A stretch of 64,000 nucleotides of DNA from Lachnospiraceae bacterium (GCA_015057615.1 SVEA01000011.1:1-64000), one strand, 5' to 3'; shown: positions 18,033-28,521, counted from the stretch's first letter. A program made the numbers and translations. Notes: generated by a model from the letters alone, not told the origin.

Positions 18033-19166
18033 ATGTATAAAATATTAGTTGTCGATGACGAAAAGGACGAGCGTGAAGTCATCCTGTTTTTAATAAAAAA
18101 ATATAACTTTGCACTGGAGGTATTGCAGGCAGCAAACGGAAGAGATGCGATGGAGCTATTGGGGAATCAGCCGATCGATATTCTGCTGACCGATATTCAA
18201 ATGCCTTTTATGAATGGCATGGAGCTGGCCGCCAAGGCAAGGAGCATCCAGCCGGAGATCGAAATCATATTTTTCAGCGGATATGATGATTTTGAATATG
18301 TCAAGACCGCATTGTCCCTTCGTGCCGTCAATTATATCCTAAAGCCGGTAAACGAAGAGGAATTTAATAAATCCATCTCCGGTATCCTAAACACGATTCA
18401 AACCAGAGATGCCATGCGGGCACAATCCGATAAATATATTGAGGAACGCTTTTATCTTCATACCCAGGAGGAAGTCGATGATAACGCTGCCTATGGCGAT
18501 ACCGCCGATATCGAACAGGACAATACCCTGATGCAGAATATCTCCCAGGCGATCCAGTTAAAAAATGCAGCGTTGCTGCAGGAAAATGCGCATTTACTTT
18601 TGGAAAAATACAACAATGTATCGAACGTGTCGCATATCTACATCCGTTACCTGTGTACGACCCTGCTTCAATTACTAATTCGTGCTTTACCAGAGATTAA
18701 GGAGAATGACTTTAAGAAAATCGCGGAAGAAATCTATACCTTTCGTTATTTTGCAAACATCCGTCAATATATCGAGGGCTTCGTAGATCAGGTGGTACAG
18801 CAGATCGAATCGGAAAGCCAGTCGCCGAACCATGCCATTCTACTGGTAGAGCAATACATTCACTCCCACTATAAAGAGGACTTAAGCCTGAATACCTTAG
18901 CAAATATTGTATTCTTAAGTCCAAAATACTTAAGTAGTATGTTTATCCAGGTGACCGGAAGCAATTTGAATAAATATATCAAAAATGTACGAATGGAAAA
19001 GGCAAAGGAGCTTTTGCTTACCACCAATATGAAAATCGCAGATATCAGCCAGGAGGTCGGCTATAGCTATGTGTCCTATTTCTGCAGAATTTTTCAGGAG
19101 GACTATAAAATGACACCGGACACCTACCGGCAGACAAGGGGGCAGGGAGAATGCGGCATCCAATAA
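18033..19166 (+). CDS. YesN-type response regulator (REC + AraC domain)
   Basis: Receives phosphate from the kinase encoded next and probably activates the divergent sugar operon. Receiver domain (1-120) with DD near residue 9, phosphorylated aspartate in ILLTDIQMP and lysine in ILKPVNEEEF; AraC-type HTH at about 275-370 (YKEDLSLNTLANIVFLSPKYLSSMFIQVTG). At 377 residues it is shorter than most YesN proteins because the middle region is reduced. AGGAGG lies 6 bases before the ATG. Confidence 0.93.
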   Translation: MYKILVVDDEKDEREVILFLIKKYNFALEVLQAANGRDAMELLGNQPIDILLTDIQMPFMNGMELAAKARSIQPEIEIIFFSGYDDFEYVKTALSLRAVNYILKPVNEEEFNKSISGILNTIQTRDAMRAQSDKYIEERFYLHTQEEVDDNAAYGDTADIEQDNTLMQNISQAIQLKNAALLQENAHLLLEKYNNVSNVSHIYIRYLCTTLLQLLIRALPEIKENDFKKIAEEIYTFRYFANIRQYIEGFVDQVVQQIESESQSPNHAILLVEQYIHSHYKEDLSLNTLANIVFLSPKYLSSMFIQVTGSNLNKYIKNVRMEKAKELLLTTNMKIADISQEVGYSYVSYFCRIFQEDYKMTPDTYRQTRGQGECGIQ

Positions 19167-20866
19167 ATATAATGAAAAATCTCAGTTTCCGAAAAAAAAT
19201 CACGTATCTGTCTCTGGGAATCAGCTTGATCCCGGTTCTTTTGCTGGGAACCTTTTCTTATTCACAAACCCGTCATCTGCTGATCGAACGGGAGGAGATC
19301 GCGCTAAAGGAGTCCTTACAGCAGGAAGTAAGAAACCTGGACTATAAGCTGGATTCCTATCTGGCTGCCATGAATCTCATTATCTGGAATGAAAATATAC
19401 GATCTGGCCTGTCCAAAACCTACGATAATAATTTTACTATGTATCTGACCTACCGGGATATTATAGATCCCTTATTTCTTACCATACGGTCCCTTCACAG
19501 TACTGTTGATTCCATTACGATTTATACGGACAATCCCATCCATCCCCACGGGGATGTTCTGCGTCCTCTCTCCGATATCACCGGTGCGTCCTGGTACGAT
19601 ACCGCGTATCAGCATACCACCCCTTTCTTTGTTCTGTCGGAGGATGCGGGCGTCCTGTCCTTGGTCTGTCAGATGTATAATAAGCATTCGCCCTATACCA
19701 GCATCATCCGTATGTCCATCCATGCACAGACCCTCTTTCATTCCATGGAGAAGCTCTTTGATGAATCTTACGGGATCCTTCTGCTTAATGAGAAGGGGGA
19801 GGTCCTCTACCGGTATGCAGATTTCCCCGAAGAGGGATATGATGATACGGCAATCCTTAAAAAGCTGACATCAAAGGCAGAGCAAACTCCGGAAATCGCC
19901 GATTATGTGGTGAAGAATGCCGCATTATCCTCCGTGAACTGGAATGCCTATATTTACCGTCCCGTTAAGACGGTATCCGATTCCGTGAACCAGATCGTAA
20001 TTATCGTACTGCTGATTATCCTATTATGCCTTACTATCGTGCTGCTCTCCTGCATCCTGCTTTCCAGACTGGTTGTCCGGCCGCTGGAGGATTTATCAAA
20101 GAATATGGAGCTTATCGAGCAGGGGGACTTGACCATCACAGTAGACTATGACTCCTCTGATGAGATTGGAAGCTTAATCAAGGTCTTTGGAAAAATGGTG
20201 GAGCAGTTAAAGCACCTCATTGACGAGGTATTAAAAAGCAAAATCACCCAGCAGGAGTATGAAATGAAGGCATTGCAGGCACAGATCAATCCACATTTTC
20301 TGTATAACAGTCTCTCCCTGATCAATGGTAAAGCAATCATTGCCGGGCAGGAGGAGATCAGCAAAATGGCACAGCTGCTCTCCACCTTTTACCGGACCAC
20401 CTTAAATAAAGGAAGAAGTCTTACCACGGTCAAGGATGAAATGCAAAACACCCTGTCCTATGCCAAAATCCAGCAGATCATGCACACAGACTCCTTCGGC
20501 ATCGTGTATGATATTGACGAAGCAGTCTACTCCTATACCATGCCAAACCTGCTGCTGCAGCCCCTGGTAGAAAATGCAATCATGCACGGCATTGATCATA
20601 AGGAAACGCCGGACAAAGGAATCCTTACGATTTCCTGCTATCCGGACGGGCAGACCCTGGTATTCAAGGTGCTGGATAACGGCTGCGGTATGACGAAAGA
20701 GCTATGCAGCCATATCCTTACCTCGAAAAGTAACGGGTACGGGGTACAGAATGTGCATCATCGGGTGCAGCTTTACTACGGAACGGATTTCGGACTTTCC
20801 TATACCAGCACCAAAGGGATTGGAACCTGCGCCACTCTGATCATCCGAAAAGAACTGAAAACATAA
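19151..20866 (+). CDS. YesM-type sensor histidine kinase
   Basis: Membrane sensor kinase of 571 residues: helix at about 18-38, extracellular dCache-like region of about 240 residues, helix at about 285-308, HAMP, then His_kinase with the phospho-acceptor in QINPHFLYNSL and an HATPase with VENAIMHG and DNGCGMT. The start overlaps the regulator stop by 16 bases after GGGAG, implying translational coupling; ATG 19172 is the alternative but lacks a ribosome site. Likely senses the imported sugar or its binding protein (inference). Confidence 0.93.
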   Translation: MRHPINIMKNLSFRKKITYLSLGISLIPVLLLGTFSYSQTRHLLIEREEIALKESLQQEVRNLDYKLDSYLAAMNLIIWNENIRSGLSKTYDNNFTMYLTYRDIIDPLFLTIRSLHSTVDSITIYTDNPIHPHGDVLRPLSDITGASWYDTAYQHTTPFFVLSEDAGVLSLVCQMYNKHSPYTSIIRMSIHAQTLFHSMEKLFDESYGILLLNEKGEVLYRYADFPEEGYDDTAILKKLTSKAEQTPEIADYVVKNAALSSVNWNAYIYRPVKTVSDSVNQIVIIVLLIILLCLTIVLLSCILLSRLVVRPLEDLSKNMELIEQGDLTITVDYDSSDEIGSLIKVFGKMVEQLKHLIDEVLKSKITQQEYEMKALQAQINPHFLYNSLSLINGKAIIAGQEEISKMAQLLSTFYRTTLNKGRSLTTVKDEMQNTLSYAKIQQIMHTDSFGIVYDIDEAVYSYTMPNLLLQPLVENAIMHGIDHKETPDKGILTISCYPDGQTLVFKVLDNGCGMTKELCSHILTSKSNGYGVQNVHHRVQLYYGTDFGLSYTSTKGIGTCATLIIRKELKT

Positions 20867-20923
20867 GACGAAGAATCCTATAGCTTTCCTCCGGTATTTT
20901 TGGTAAAATGGATATCATTATTA

Positions 20924-21218
20924 TGATATGACAAAAGCCAATCTATAAACTCGGCTTCGTCAATTTGCACTATCTATGTGTTAACAAGTAATAAACAAAT
21001 TTCATTCGCAATACGTGTTCCCCAAAGCACTGCATAAAACGTAGTACTTGGATTGAAGTACGTAATGGTACATAAGTTCATAAAACACATGATCTAAGTA
21101 CCAACGACTTCAAACAGTTGCGCAGTAAAATATTGTTTCCTATTACTTAAAGGCATACCTTGATTTGTGCAAATTGATGAAAAGGATTTGTTAAGAAAGC
21201 TTTTGTCACTCATATCTT
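20924..21218 (-). repeat. R1 element, copy 3 (reversed)
   Basis: Reverse-oriented near-full copy: ATATGACAAAAGCC at the left and GCTTTTGTCACTCATAT at the right enclose the hairpin frame GGTACATAAG...CTAAGTACC and the second hairpin. It fills the 378-base gap between the kinase and the MATE gene and ends 25 bases before the ATG of the latter. Confidence 0.85.
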
Positions 21219-21243
21219 ATTATACTAATCGGAGGATTTCATC

Positions 21244-22626
21244 ATGGTTAACAACAAGGATAAACCATTAGCAATTGAAGATACAAAGGAAAAGAAGCAT
21301 TTTTACCGGCTGGTATTCTCTCTGGTTCTGCCAATGGCATTGCAGAATCTGATCAATGTGGGTGTCTCCGCAGCCGATGTAGTTATGCTTGGTAAGGTAG
21401 GGGAAACCGCTCTTTCCGCCTCTTCCCTTGCCGGTCAGATTCAATTTATTATGTCCTTAATTTTTTTCGGTCTTGCCTCGGGTGCTACTATATTATCCGC
21501 GCAGTACTGGGGAAAGAAGGACACCCGTACCATTGAGAAAATTCTTGGTATTACAATGAGTATTGCTTTGGCGGTCGGAATCCTATTCACCCTTGTGGTA
21601 CTGCTCTTTCCGGCACCTCTTATGCGGATCTTCTCCAATGAACCAGAGGTAATTGAGCAGGGAGTTATATATTTAAGAATCACCGCCTATTCCTATATCA
21701 TGATGGCAATCACAAGTGTATATCTTAATATTATGCGCAGTGTAGAACGGGTAATTATATCCACCGTTGTCTATCTGCTTTCCTTAATTACCAACGTTAC
21801 CCTCAATTCCATCCTGATCTTTGGCTTATTTGGAATGGAACCGATGGGAATCAAAGGTGCTGCCATTGCTACCTTGATCGCAAGATTTGCCGAACTTATA
21901 ACGGTATTCCTCTATGCGAAATTCAAAAATAATTTGATTATCTTCCACTGGAAGGATCTGTTCCACTGGGACAAGCTTTTGATCCGGGATTTCTTTAAAT
22001 ACTCCATTCCGGTAACAATGAATGAATTGGTCTGGGGTGCGGGAACCTCTGTTAACGCTGCCATCATCGGGCATCTGGGCAAGAGCGTTGTTGCCGCGAA
22101 TTCGATTACCCAGGTCACCAGACAGCTGGCAATGGTCGTTTGCTTTGGACTTGCCAATGCTACGGCAATCGTTATCGGGAAAGCCATCGGGGAAAATAAG
22201 GAAGCCATGGCGAAGCTGTATGCAAAGCGCTTTGTCCGCCTGACCCTTCTGCTCGGCTTTCTTAGTGCATTTATCATTCTTATCGTTGCTGAGATTGCAA
22301 AAAACAACTTAAGCCTGAGCGAGGAAGCACAGACCTATCTTAGCTTTATGATGTTTGTGATGTCCTATTTCGTAATTGGGCAGGCTTACAATACGACCAT
22401 GGTCGTCGGCGTATTCCGTGCAGGAGGCGATACGAACTTCGGCTTATTTCTCGATGCATCGACCCTCTGGGGAGGCTCGATTCTTTTCGGCGCTCTTGCT
22501 GCGTTTGTATGGAAACTGCCGGTACCATTGGTATATATGATTTTGATGAGTGATGAGATCATTAAGATTCCCCTGTCAACCATTCGCTACAAATCCATGA
22601 AGTGGCTAAAGAATGTGACCAGGTAA
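21244..22626 (+). CDS. MATE-family multidrug/sodium efflux transporter
   Basis: Twelve-helix cation-coupled exporter of 460 residues in two homologous halves; the N-terminal MALQNLINVGVSAADVVMLGKVGE and the repeated motif LVWGAGTSVNAAIIGHLGKS in the second half are typical of NorM/DinF-type MATE proteins. CGGAGG lies 8 bases before the ATG. The substrate is unknown. The MFS gene follows after 27 bases, so the two are probably co-transcribed. Confidence 0.92.
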   Translation: MVNNKDKPLAIEDTKEKKHFYRLVFSLVLPMALQNLINVGVSAADVVMLGKVGETALSASSLAGQIQFIMSLIFFGLASGATILSAQYWGKKDTRTIEKILGITMSIALAVGILFTLVVLLFPAPLMRIFSNEPEVIEQGVIYLRITAYSYIMMAITSVYLNIMRSVERVIISTVVYLLSLITNVTLNSILIFGLFGMEPMGIKGAAIATLIARFAELITVFLYAKFKNNLIIFHWKDLFHWDKLLIRDFFKYSIPVTMNELVWGAGTSVNAAIIGHLGKSVVAANSITQVTRQLAMVVCFGLANATAIVIGKAIGENKEAMAKLYAKRFVRLTLLLGFLSAFIILIVAEIAKNNLSLSEEAQTYLSFMMFVMSYFVIGQAYNTTMVVGVFRAGGDTNFGLFLDASTLWGGSILFGALAAFVWKLPVPLVYMILMSDEIIKIPLSTIRYKSMKWLKNVTR

Positions 22627-22653
22627 AACAAGAAATAAGAAAAGGAGCCTCCT

Positions 22654-23865
22654 ATGAAAAAGAAGAATTCACCCGCCTTCCAGCTGACTATAAAATACGC
22701 TTTTCTACAATCCCTATTCTGGATAATCTATGCGATTATCGGATCCTTTGCAAATGTATACCTACTGGACAGGGGTTTTTACAATACCGAGATCGGTATT
22801 ATACTATCCGCCGGGGCAGTTCTTTCTATCATATTTCAATCGATCCTTGCTGCTTTAATTGACCAGTTTCAAAAGGTTCAATTAAAGTACGTAATTTTCG
22901 TACTGTTGCTCCTGCTTTTCCTATCGGTTACAAACCTCAGCCTTCATCCAAATAACAAATACATAACGGGCGGCTGCTACATTCTGATATTTACGATACT
23001 TACCGCGATGATTTCCTTTCTGAATTCCTTTGCAATGGAATACATAAATCTTGGGATTGATCTTAATTACGGGCTGGCAAGAGGGATGGGCTCGATCAGC
23101 TTTGCTCTGATTGCTTATATCATAGGACATATAATCGAAAAATTAGGTTCCGGTATTATCCTTCCGGCATCCATGCTTGCTGTTGCTATTATGATCGGGA
23201 TCACCCTCAGCTTTCGATTGCCGGCTACCTACGAGGCAGCCAGGCAGAATGAGCCAGCGGTTACCGGCACAAAGAAGGAAAAGAAACTGAATTTCTTCAC
23301 CTTTTTTATGCAGTACCGGCAATTCTTTTTGCTGCTCACTGGCTTCTCCCTGCTTTATATCGGTCACAGCTTCATTAATACCTATCATATCAATATCATT
23401 CAAAATGTCGGCGGCAACAGTTCTAATCTGGGTTTATCCATCTCCATTGCGGCAATCGTTGAGCTGCCTGCCATGGCTTCCTTTGCCTTTTTGTCCTCCA
23501 AAACGAAATGTTCTACTCTAATAAAAATAAGCGCCGCCTTTTTTGCTATAAAAGCTTTGATCACCTTTGTGGCACCGAATATCGGCTTCATCTATTTCTC
23601 CATGGTATTCCAGATGGGATCTTTTGCTTTATTTACACCATCATCGATCTATTATGTGAATAAAATCATGGACCGATCGAACCGGGTAAAGGGGCAGGCT
23701 CTCCTTGGCACCGCTACCTTAGGAATCGGAGGGACCTTAGGTAACTTCATCGGCGGTAAGCTATTAGATACCTTTTCCGTTAGTGTCATGCTCGCTGTTG
23801 GGCTTATTCTCTCCATTATCGGATTTATCGTCACCCTTATTTTCACCGATCGTAACGTAGAATAA
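22654..23865 (+). CDS. MFS transporter (LacY / MFS_1-like group)
   Basis: Twelve-helix transporter of 403 residues. The N-terminal half has SLFWIIYAIIGSFANVYLLDRGFYNTEIG and later a long-loop LNYGLARGMGSISFALIAYIIG, a pattern found in the nucleoside/oligosaccharide proton-symporter branch. Substrate not determinable. AAAGGAGG lies before the ATG, and an extended palindrome (R5) follows the stop. It is likely in one unit with the MATE gene. Confidence 0.88.
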   Translation: MKKKNSPAFQLTIKYAFLQSLFWIIYAIIGSFANVYLLDRGFYNTEIGIILSAGAVLSIIFQSILAALIDQFQKVQLKYVIFVLLLLLFLSVTNLSLHPNNKYITGGCYILIFTILTAMISFLNSFAMEYINLGIDLNYGLARGMGSISFALIAYIIGHIIEKLGSGIILPASMLAVAIMIGITLSFRLPATYEAARQNEPAVTGTKKEKKLNFFTFFMQYRQFFLLLTGFSLLYIGHSFINTYHINIIQNVGGNSSNLGLSISIAAIVELPAMASFAFLSSKTKCSTLIKISAAFFAIKALITFVAPNIGFIYFSMVFQMGSFALFTPSSIYYVNKIMDRSNRVKGQALLGTATLGIGGTLGNFIGGKLLDTFSVSVMLAVGLILSIIGFIVTLIFTDRNVE

Positions 23866-23869
23866 AAAA

Positions 23870-24020
23870 CGTAGGCTGGCTGCTGCATTAAGTTGAAGCA
23901 ACAAGAAGAGCAGTGATCTTCCGTCGCACACTGAATGAAGAATCGGTCTTTCAAACAGTGCATTACAGGAAGCTCACTGCCCCTCTTGTATTATTGCACT
24001 TTACCTTGCAGCATCCCTGT
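23870..24020. repeat. R5 palindromic element, copy 1
   Basis: CTGGCTGCTGCA...CAAGAAGAGCAGTGATCTTCC faces GGAAGCTCACTGCCCCTCTTG...TTGCAGCATCC, giving a long imperfect hairpin between convergent genes. The section GGTCTTTCAAACAGTGCATT and ACAGGAAG recurs near 41690-41725. Confidence 0.6.
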
Positions 24021-24107
24021 GTTATCTTTCGATTATTGTGAATTCAGGAATACTGCTTTTCTAAGATTATATCAAATGAATTACTTGACTATTTCTTTAT
24101 CTTATTC

Positions 24108-26201
24108 TTATTCGTTATCACTTTCCGGCATTTCAACCGCGTCGGTCTTATAGATGAACCTTACGCAGCCGTCCATCTCATCACTGATTCCGGCAAAGGA
24201 CTTATAATCTTTTGATACATCTGCTGTTGCACGAATTCGAGAAAGCAGTCCGTCCAGATCACCGTCTACCGCATCGATCAGCTTCTGTACACCCTTCTCA
24301 TTGAATTCCTTAAGTCCATCGGAAAGCTCTTCTGCACCGTCCTTTAGCTGTGTCACACCATCGATAAGTGCATCACTGCCCTCTTGTAGGCTACCAAGAC
24401 CGTTATGCAGCTCTTCTGCACCGTTCTTTAGTCCTGTGGTACCTTCCTTTAAGGAAGCGGTTGCATCCTTTAATTCCTTTGCACCGGTGCTTGCTTCTGC
24501 AACACCGTCTGTATAAGCGATAAGTCCCTGATAGAACTGATTGTAGGCATCCAGCTGTGTTTTCAGGGCGGCAATTCCAGATGCTCCGGATTTTGCACCC
24601 TTTACTGCTTCATTAATCTGTGCCTTTACTTCCTCTGAACCCATTTTCTGCTCAGTCAGATCCTTAATTTGCTGCTCTGTATTCGTTGTGATCTGTTTCT
24701 GGATCTCTTTTTGAGCCATCTGCTCTTCCACTGCCGCATTGATCTTTGCCTGCGCCTCGGCAGGAAGCTTACCTGCATTCACAGCCGCTTCATACTGCTT
24801 TGCTGTCATTGGCTGACCAGCGGCTTTGAGAACACCCTCCAGAACCTTTTCCCGAACAGCAGCCTCTACCTTTGTACGAATAACCGCTTCCTGTGCACGA
24901 ACAGCCTCTTCTACCTTGCTGTATGCCGTATTGTATGCCAGCTTATACACAGCTTTTTCATCCAGATTGGATAAAACACCGTTTAAAACCGTTGCATAGT
25001 TATCTATGGTCAGCTTCTTTACCTTCAGTCCGGAATCTGCAAGCTGTGTATTTGCAACGGAAAGCAGTGATTCAAATACCTGCTTTGCTCCGGCATTCAG
25101 GGTTATATTATTGGAAGACAAGGTATCCAGTCCACCGGATAATTTTGCTGCACCGGACTGTAGCTTAGAAGCACCACCGTCCAGCTCTTTGTTACCTTGG
25201 GCAAGCTTATCCGCTCCGTCAGCCAGCTTGTTAATTCCATCCTTCATTTCACCGGACTTATCCAGTAACTCATCCAGTCCGTCGTAGAGCTTGGAGGAAC
25301 CGTCGATCAGCTTATCCATAGCGTCTGTCATTTCATCCAGAGAACCGGAGAGTCCCTCCAGATCGTTCACATCGTTAAAACTCACATTATTGAAAAGCTC
25401 ATTGGTAGCAATCGTCATGCTTGCTGCCAATTCAAAATCGGTAACATCCGCTGTAATTTCTACATAGTCCGGAATATCAAGCGTATCTTTGTCTAAGTCT
25501 AAGTTGTCAGAAACACCGGGGAAAGCCATACCGACAAGGATGGTACGGTCACCATCATTGATTAATTTACCATTTGAAACCTCAATGTTCTTGAAATTAT
25601 CATTGTCAAGAATCATTCCGGTCAGCATAGCAAACGGTACATACATCTTTTCCTGTTTACCGTCGACGTCCACCATCTCATACTGATGATTGGTATAATC
25701 AAAGCGGATGGTTGCTTTACCGCTCTTTCCTGCCATCTCTTCGGCGGATATCGATTGGCCGTCCAGCTTGTAGCTTACCTCAATGGAAACCGGCAGCTCT
25801 TTCTCAATATCTCCCTGGTAGTAGATGTCATTCCCCTGCGCATCCCAGACATGCATGCTGCCGTCCTGGGTATAGGTTTCATCTCCTTTGACATTCGCTA
25901 CATTTTTAAGATCGGTCTGATCCTGGATTTTGTCACTTGCAATAGCATTTTTGATCCAATCACTGACAATAACCTTTTTTGCGGCACCGTCTGCGCCGGC
26001 AATAATATAAACCGTTTCATCCTTACTGATCTCATTTGTATCTTCTTTATTTATCGTAACCGTATGCTTCCCGGTCTCTTTATTTGCAACGGTATCCTTT
26101 TTACCGGTTGCATGGACTGCAATACCCATACCGCCGCTTACAAGGACACCACATAATAGTATGGAAAGTATCTTCTTAAGATGCTTCTTTGTGTTATTCA
26201 T
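24108..26201 (-). CDS. Exported LxxG heptad-repeat protein (YhgE/Pip-related)
   Basis: A 697-residue protein with a signal peptide or anchor (about 8-30), an extracytoplasmic beta-rich region (30-260) and then long stretches of the X-X-X-L-X-X-G heptad (for example LYDGLDELLDKSGEMKDGINKLADGADKLAQGNKEL and a second block near the C-terminus) split by a Q/A/E-rich coiled section. Unlike classical YhgE it shows no C-terminal membrane bundle. In related clusters such proteins accompany MMPL transporters and may be periplasmic partners (inference). An R1 remnant separates it from the MMPL gene. Confidence 0.85.
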   Translation of the reverse strand: MNNTKKHLKKILSILLCGVLVSGGMGIAVHATGKKDTVANKETGKHTVTINKEDTNEISKDETVYIIAGADGAAKKVIVSDWIKNAIASDKIQDQTDLKNVANVKGDETYTQDGSMHVWDAQGNDIYYQGDIEKELPVSIEVSYKLDGQSISAEEMAGKSGKATIRFDYTNHQYEMVDVDGKQEKMYVPFAMLTGMILDNDNFKNIEVSNGKLINDGDRTILVGMAFPGVSDNLDLDKDTLDIPDYVEITADVTDFELAASMTIATNELFNNVSFNDVNDLEGLSGSLDEMTDAMDKLIDGSSKLYDGLDELLDKSGEMKDGINKLADGADKLAQGNKELDGGASKLQSGAAKLSGGLDTLSSNNITLNAGAKQVFESLLSVANTQLADSGLKVKKLTIDNYATVLNGVLSNLDEKAVYKLAYNTAYSKVEEAVRAQEAVIRTKVEAAVREKVLEGVLKAAGQPMTAKQYEAAVNAGKLPAEAQAKINAAVEEQMAQKEIQKQITTNTEQQIKDLTEQKMGSEEVKAQINEAVKGAKSGASGIAALKTQLDAYNQFYQGLIAYTDGVAEASTGAKELKDATASLKEGTTGLKNGAEELHNGLGSLQEGSDALIDGVTQLKDGAEELSDGLKEFNEKGVQKLIDAVDGDLDGLLSRIRATADVSKDYKSFAGISDEMDGCVRFIYKTDAVEMPESDNE

Positions 26202-26251
26202 GTTTCAGCCTCCAAATCAATTTCTTTCTGTTATATTTCATGTCTTTATAT

Positions 26252-26390
26252 CTTTGATATGATGTCAAAAGCATTCTTAACAAATCGTCTTCATCAATTT
26301 GCACAAAGCAAGGTATCACTAATCCATGCATAAATTGTGCAAATTGAGGAAGTCAAGTTTATAAATTGGCTTTTGACCCTCAAATCATCT
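26252..26390 (+). repeat. R1 partial copy inside an operon
   Basis: TTTGATATGATGTCAAAAGC at the left and GGCTTTTGACCCTCAAATCA at the right, with R1-type CGTCTTCATCAATTTGCACAAAGCAAGG and TGTGCAAATTGA between; the hairpin centre is deleted. It lies between two minus-strand genes. Confidence 0.75.
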
Positions 26391-26401
26391 TTATACAGTT
26401 C

Positions 26402-28495
26402 TTACGCATTGTTCAGCTCCGTTTTCTTTTCGTCCGGCTTAAATCCAGCACTTGTGGCACAGATTACACCATCCAGCAGCATAAAGGTGGCAGGCAGTAT
26501 AAAGATGACACAGAACATACTGATGATCGCACCTCTTGCCATCAACATACATATGGAACTTACAATATCAATGTCCGAGTAGAGTGCAACACCAAAGGTA
26601 GCTGCAAACAAGCCCAAGGCACTGACGATAACGGACGGGATGGATGCGGCAAGTGCGGTCGTAACCGAACTGCGTTTATCATTGCCGCCGCGGCGCTCTG
26701 CCTTGTATCTTGTCGTCATCAATATCGCGTAATCGACGGTGGCACCAAGTTGAATCGTACTGATACAGATCGGTGCTATAAACGGCAGGGACTGGTTGAA
26801 ATAATACGGTAAGCCGAGGTTTATAAAAATTGCAAGCTCGATCACCGCAACCAGAATAACAGGGAGTGAAATACTCTTTTGTACCAATGCAATGATGATA
26901 AAGATTGCAACGATGGAGACAATGTTGACAACTTTAAAGTCTGTATCCGTGGTTTCAATCATATCTTTCATTAAGGGAGCTTCTCCGATCAGCATTCCGC
27001 TTTGATCATATTGCTTCAATATCGTATTCAGTGCAACGATTTGATCATTTACCTCGTCGCTTGCTACTTTATATTCGGAATTAACAAGATATAATTTCCA
27101 TTTATCACTTTTTAAAGCATTTGTTATGGATTCCGGCAGGATTTCCTCCGGAACACGGGAACCTACTACCGATTCCATACCGAGGACATATTTCACACCC
27201 TCTACATGCTCCATACTCTTTATCATGGATTTGACTGATCTGGCAGACAGATTTGCATCCACCAGCAACATATGCGTTGACGCGATATCAAAGTCGTCAC
27301 TAAGTTTGGAATTGGCTATGACGTATTTCATATCCTCCGGCAGGCTTTCGCCCATGTCGTAGTAGACATCATCATTGGTCTTACTGTAACCATAGTAAGC
27401 AGGCGCAATAAGAATTACAAAGACCGCTAGGAATACCGGGAACACTTTGGTCACCCTTCCAGCCAATTTGTCCATGCTGTGAAGCAACGTCTTGTGCTTT
27501 GTCTTATGCAGAGGGCCATCCAGCAGAATAATGAGTGCAGGAAGCGTTGTGATACAGCCGACTACGCCGAAAAGTACACCCTTTGCCATAACAATTCCCA
27601 GGTCACGTCCAAGCGTAAAGCTCATAAAGCACAGTGCCGCAAAACCTGCAACGGTCGTCAATGAACTTCCGATTACCGATACCAGGGTTTCATTGATTGC
27701 GGTTGCCATAGCTTCCGTATGATCAGCATAACGCTCTCTTTGTTCATTATAGCTATGCCATAGGAAAATGGAGTAATCCATGGTTACAGCAAGCTGCAGA
27801 ACAGCAGAAAGAGCTTTCGTTATATAGGATATTTCTCCGAGAAAATAATTTGTTCCCATATTGAGCAGTATCGACATACCAATACTTGCCAGGAAAATAA
27901 ATGGTATCAGCCAGCTGTCCATGAATAACATCATGGCTGCGCAGGCAAGAATAACAGCAATGGCAACATAAATCGGTTCTTCTTTTTCACTTAAGTCCTT
28001 CAAGTCGGTTACCAGAGCTGACATACCGGATACAAAGCATTGCTCCCCGGTAATGGAGCGGATTTCCCGAATTGTATCCATGGTATCGTCCGATGATGTA
28101 GAAGTATCAAAGAAAATTGCCATCATCGTAGAATCTTCTGAATTAAAAGCCTTATAGATCTTATCCGGCAGAAGCTCCATGGGGACTGAGATATCTGCTA
28201 TGCTGTCATACCAGAGTACGGTATCCACATGCTCTACCTGCTCTATTTTTGATTTTAAGGTGGATACATCCTTAAGCGGCATATCCTCCAGAATTACGAA
28301 TGAAAATGCACCCTTTCCATAATCATCCAAAAGTATATTCTGACCAACCACTGTGTCCATGTCTTCCGGCAAATAATTCAGCATATCATAATTGATTCTG
28401 GTAGATGTCATGCCGAAAACAGAGGGAACCATTAGGATGACAGCAATGATCAGAATTGGTATGCGGTATTTCATAACCACTTTCCCAAATTTCAT
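26402..28495 (-). CDS. MMPL/RND-superfamily transporter
   Basis: Large membrane transporter of 697 residues in two homologous halves, each with one helix, an extracellular domain and five further helices. The half repeat is visible as VTMDYSIFLWHSYNEQRER and GATVDYAILMTTRYKAERR. MmpL and HpnN relatives move lipids or lipid-linked compounds; YdfJ-like Firmicute members are poorly defined. The gene lies 26 bases after the HdeD-like gene and upstream of the LxxG gene, which suggests a three-gene export unit. Confidence 0.92.
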   Translation of the reverse strand: MKFGKVVMKYRIPILIIAVILMVPSVFGMTSTRINYDMLNYLPEDMDTVVGQNILLDDYGKGAFSFVILEDMPLKDVSTLKSKIEQVEHVDTVLWYDSIADISVPMELLPDKIYKAFNSEDSTMMAIFFDTSTSSDDTMDTIREIRSITGEQCFVSGMSALVTDLKDLSEKEEPIYVAIAVILACAAMMLFMDSWLIPFIFLASIGMSILLNMGTNYFLGEISYITKALSAVLQLAVTMDYSIFLWHSYNEQRERYADHTEAMATAINETLVSVIGSSLTTVAGFAALCFMSFTLGRDLGIVMAKGVLFGVVGCITTLPALIILLDGPLHKTKHKTLLHSMDKLAGRVTKVFPVFLAVFVILIAPAYYGYSKTNDDVYYDMGESLPEDMKYVIANSKLSDDFDIASTHMLLVDANLSARSVKSMIKSMEHVEGVKYVLGMESVVGSRVPEEILPESITNALKSDKWKLYLVNSEYKVASDEVNDQIVALNTILKQYDQSGMLIGEAPLMKDMIETTDTDFKVVNIVSIVAIFIIIALVQKSISLPVILVAVIELAIFINLGLPYYFNQSLPFIAPICISTIQLGATVDYAILMTTRYKAERRGGNDKRSSVTTALAASIPSVIVSALGLFAATFGVALYSDIDIVSSICMLMARGAIISMFCVIFILPATFMLLDGVICATSAGFKPDEKKTELNNA

Positions 28496-28521
28496 ATTCT
28501 ATTTCTCCTCCTTCGATGTCA

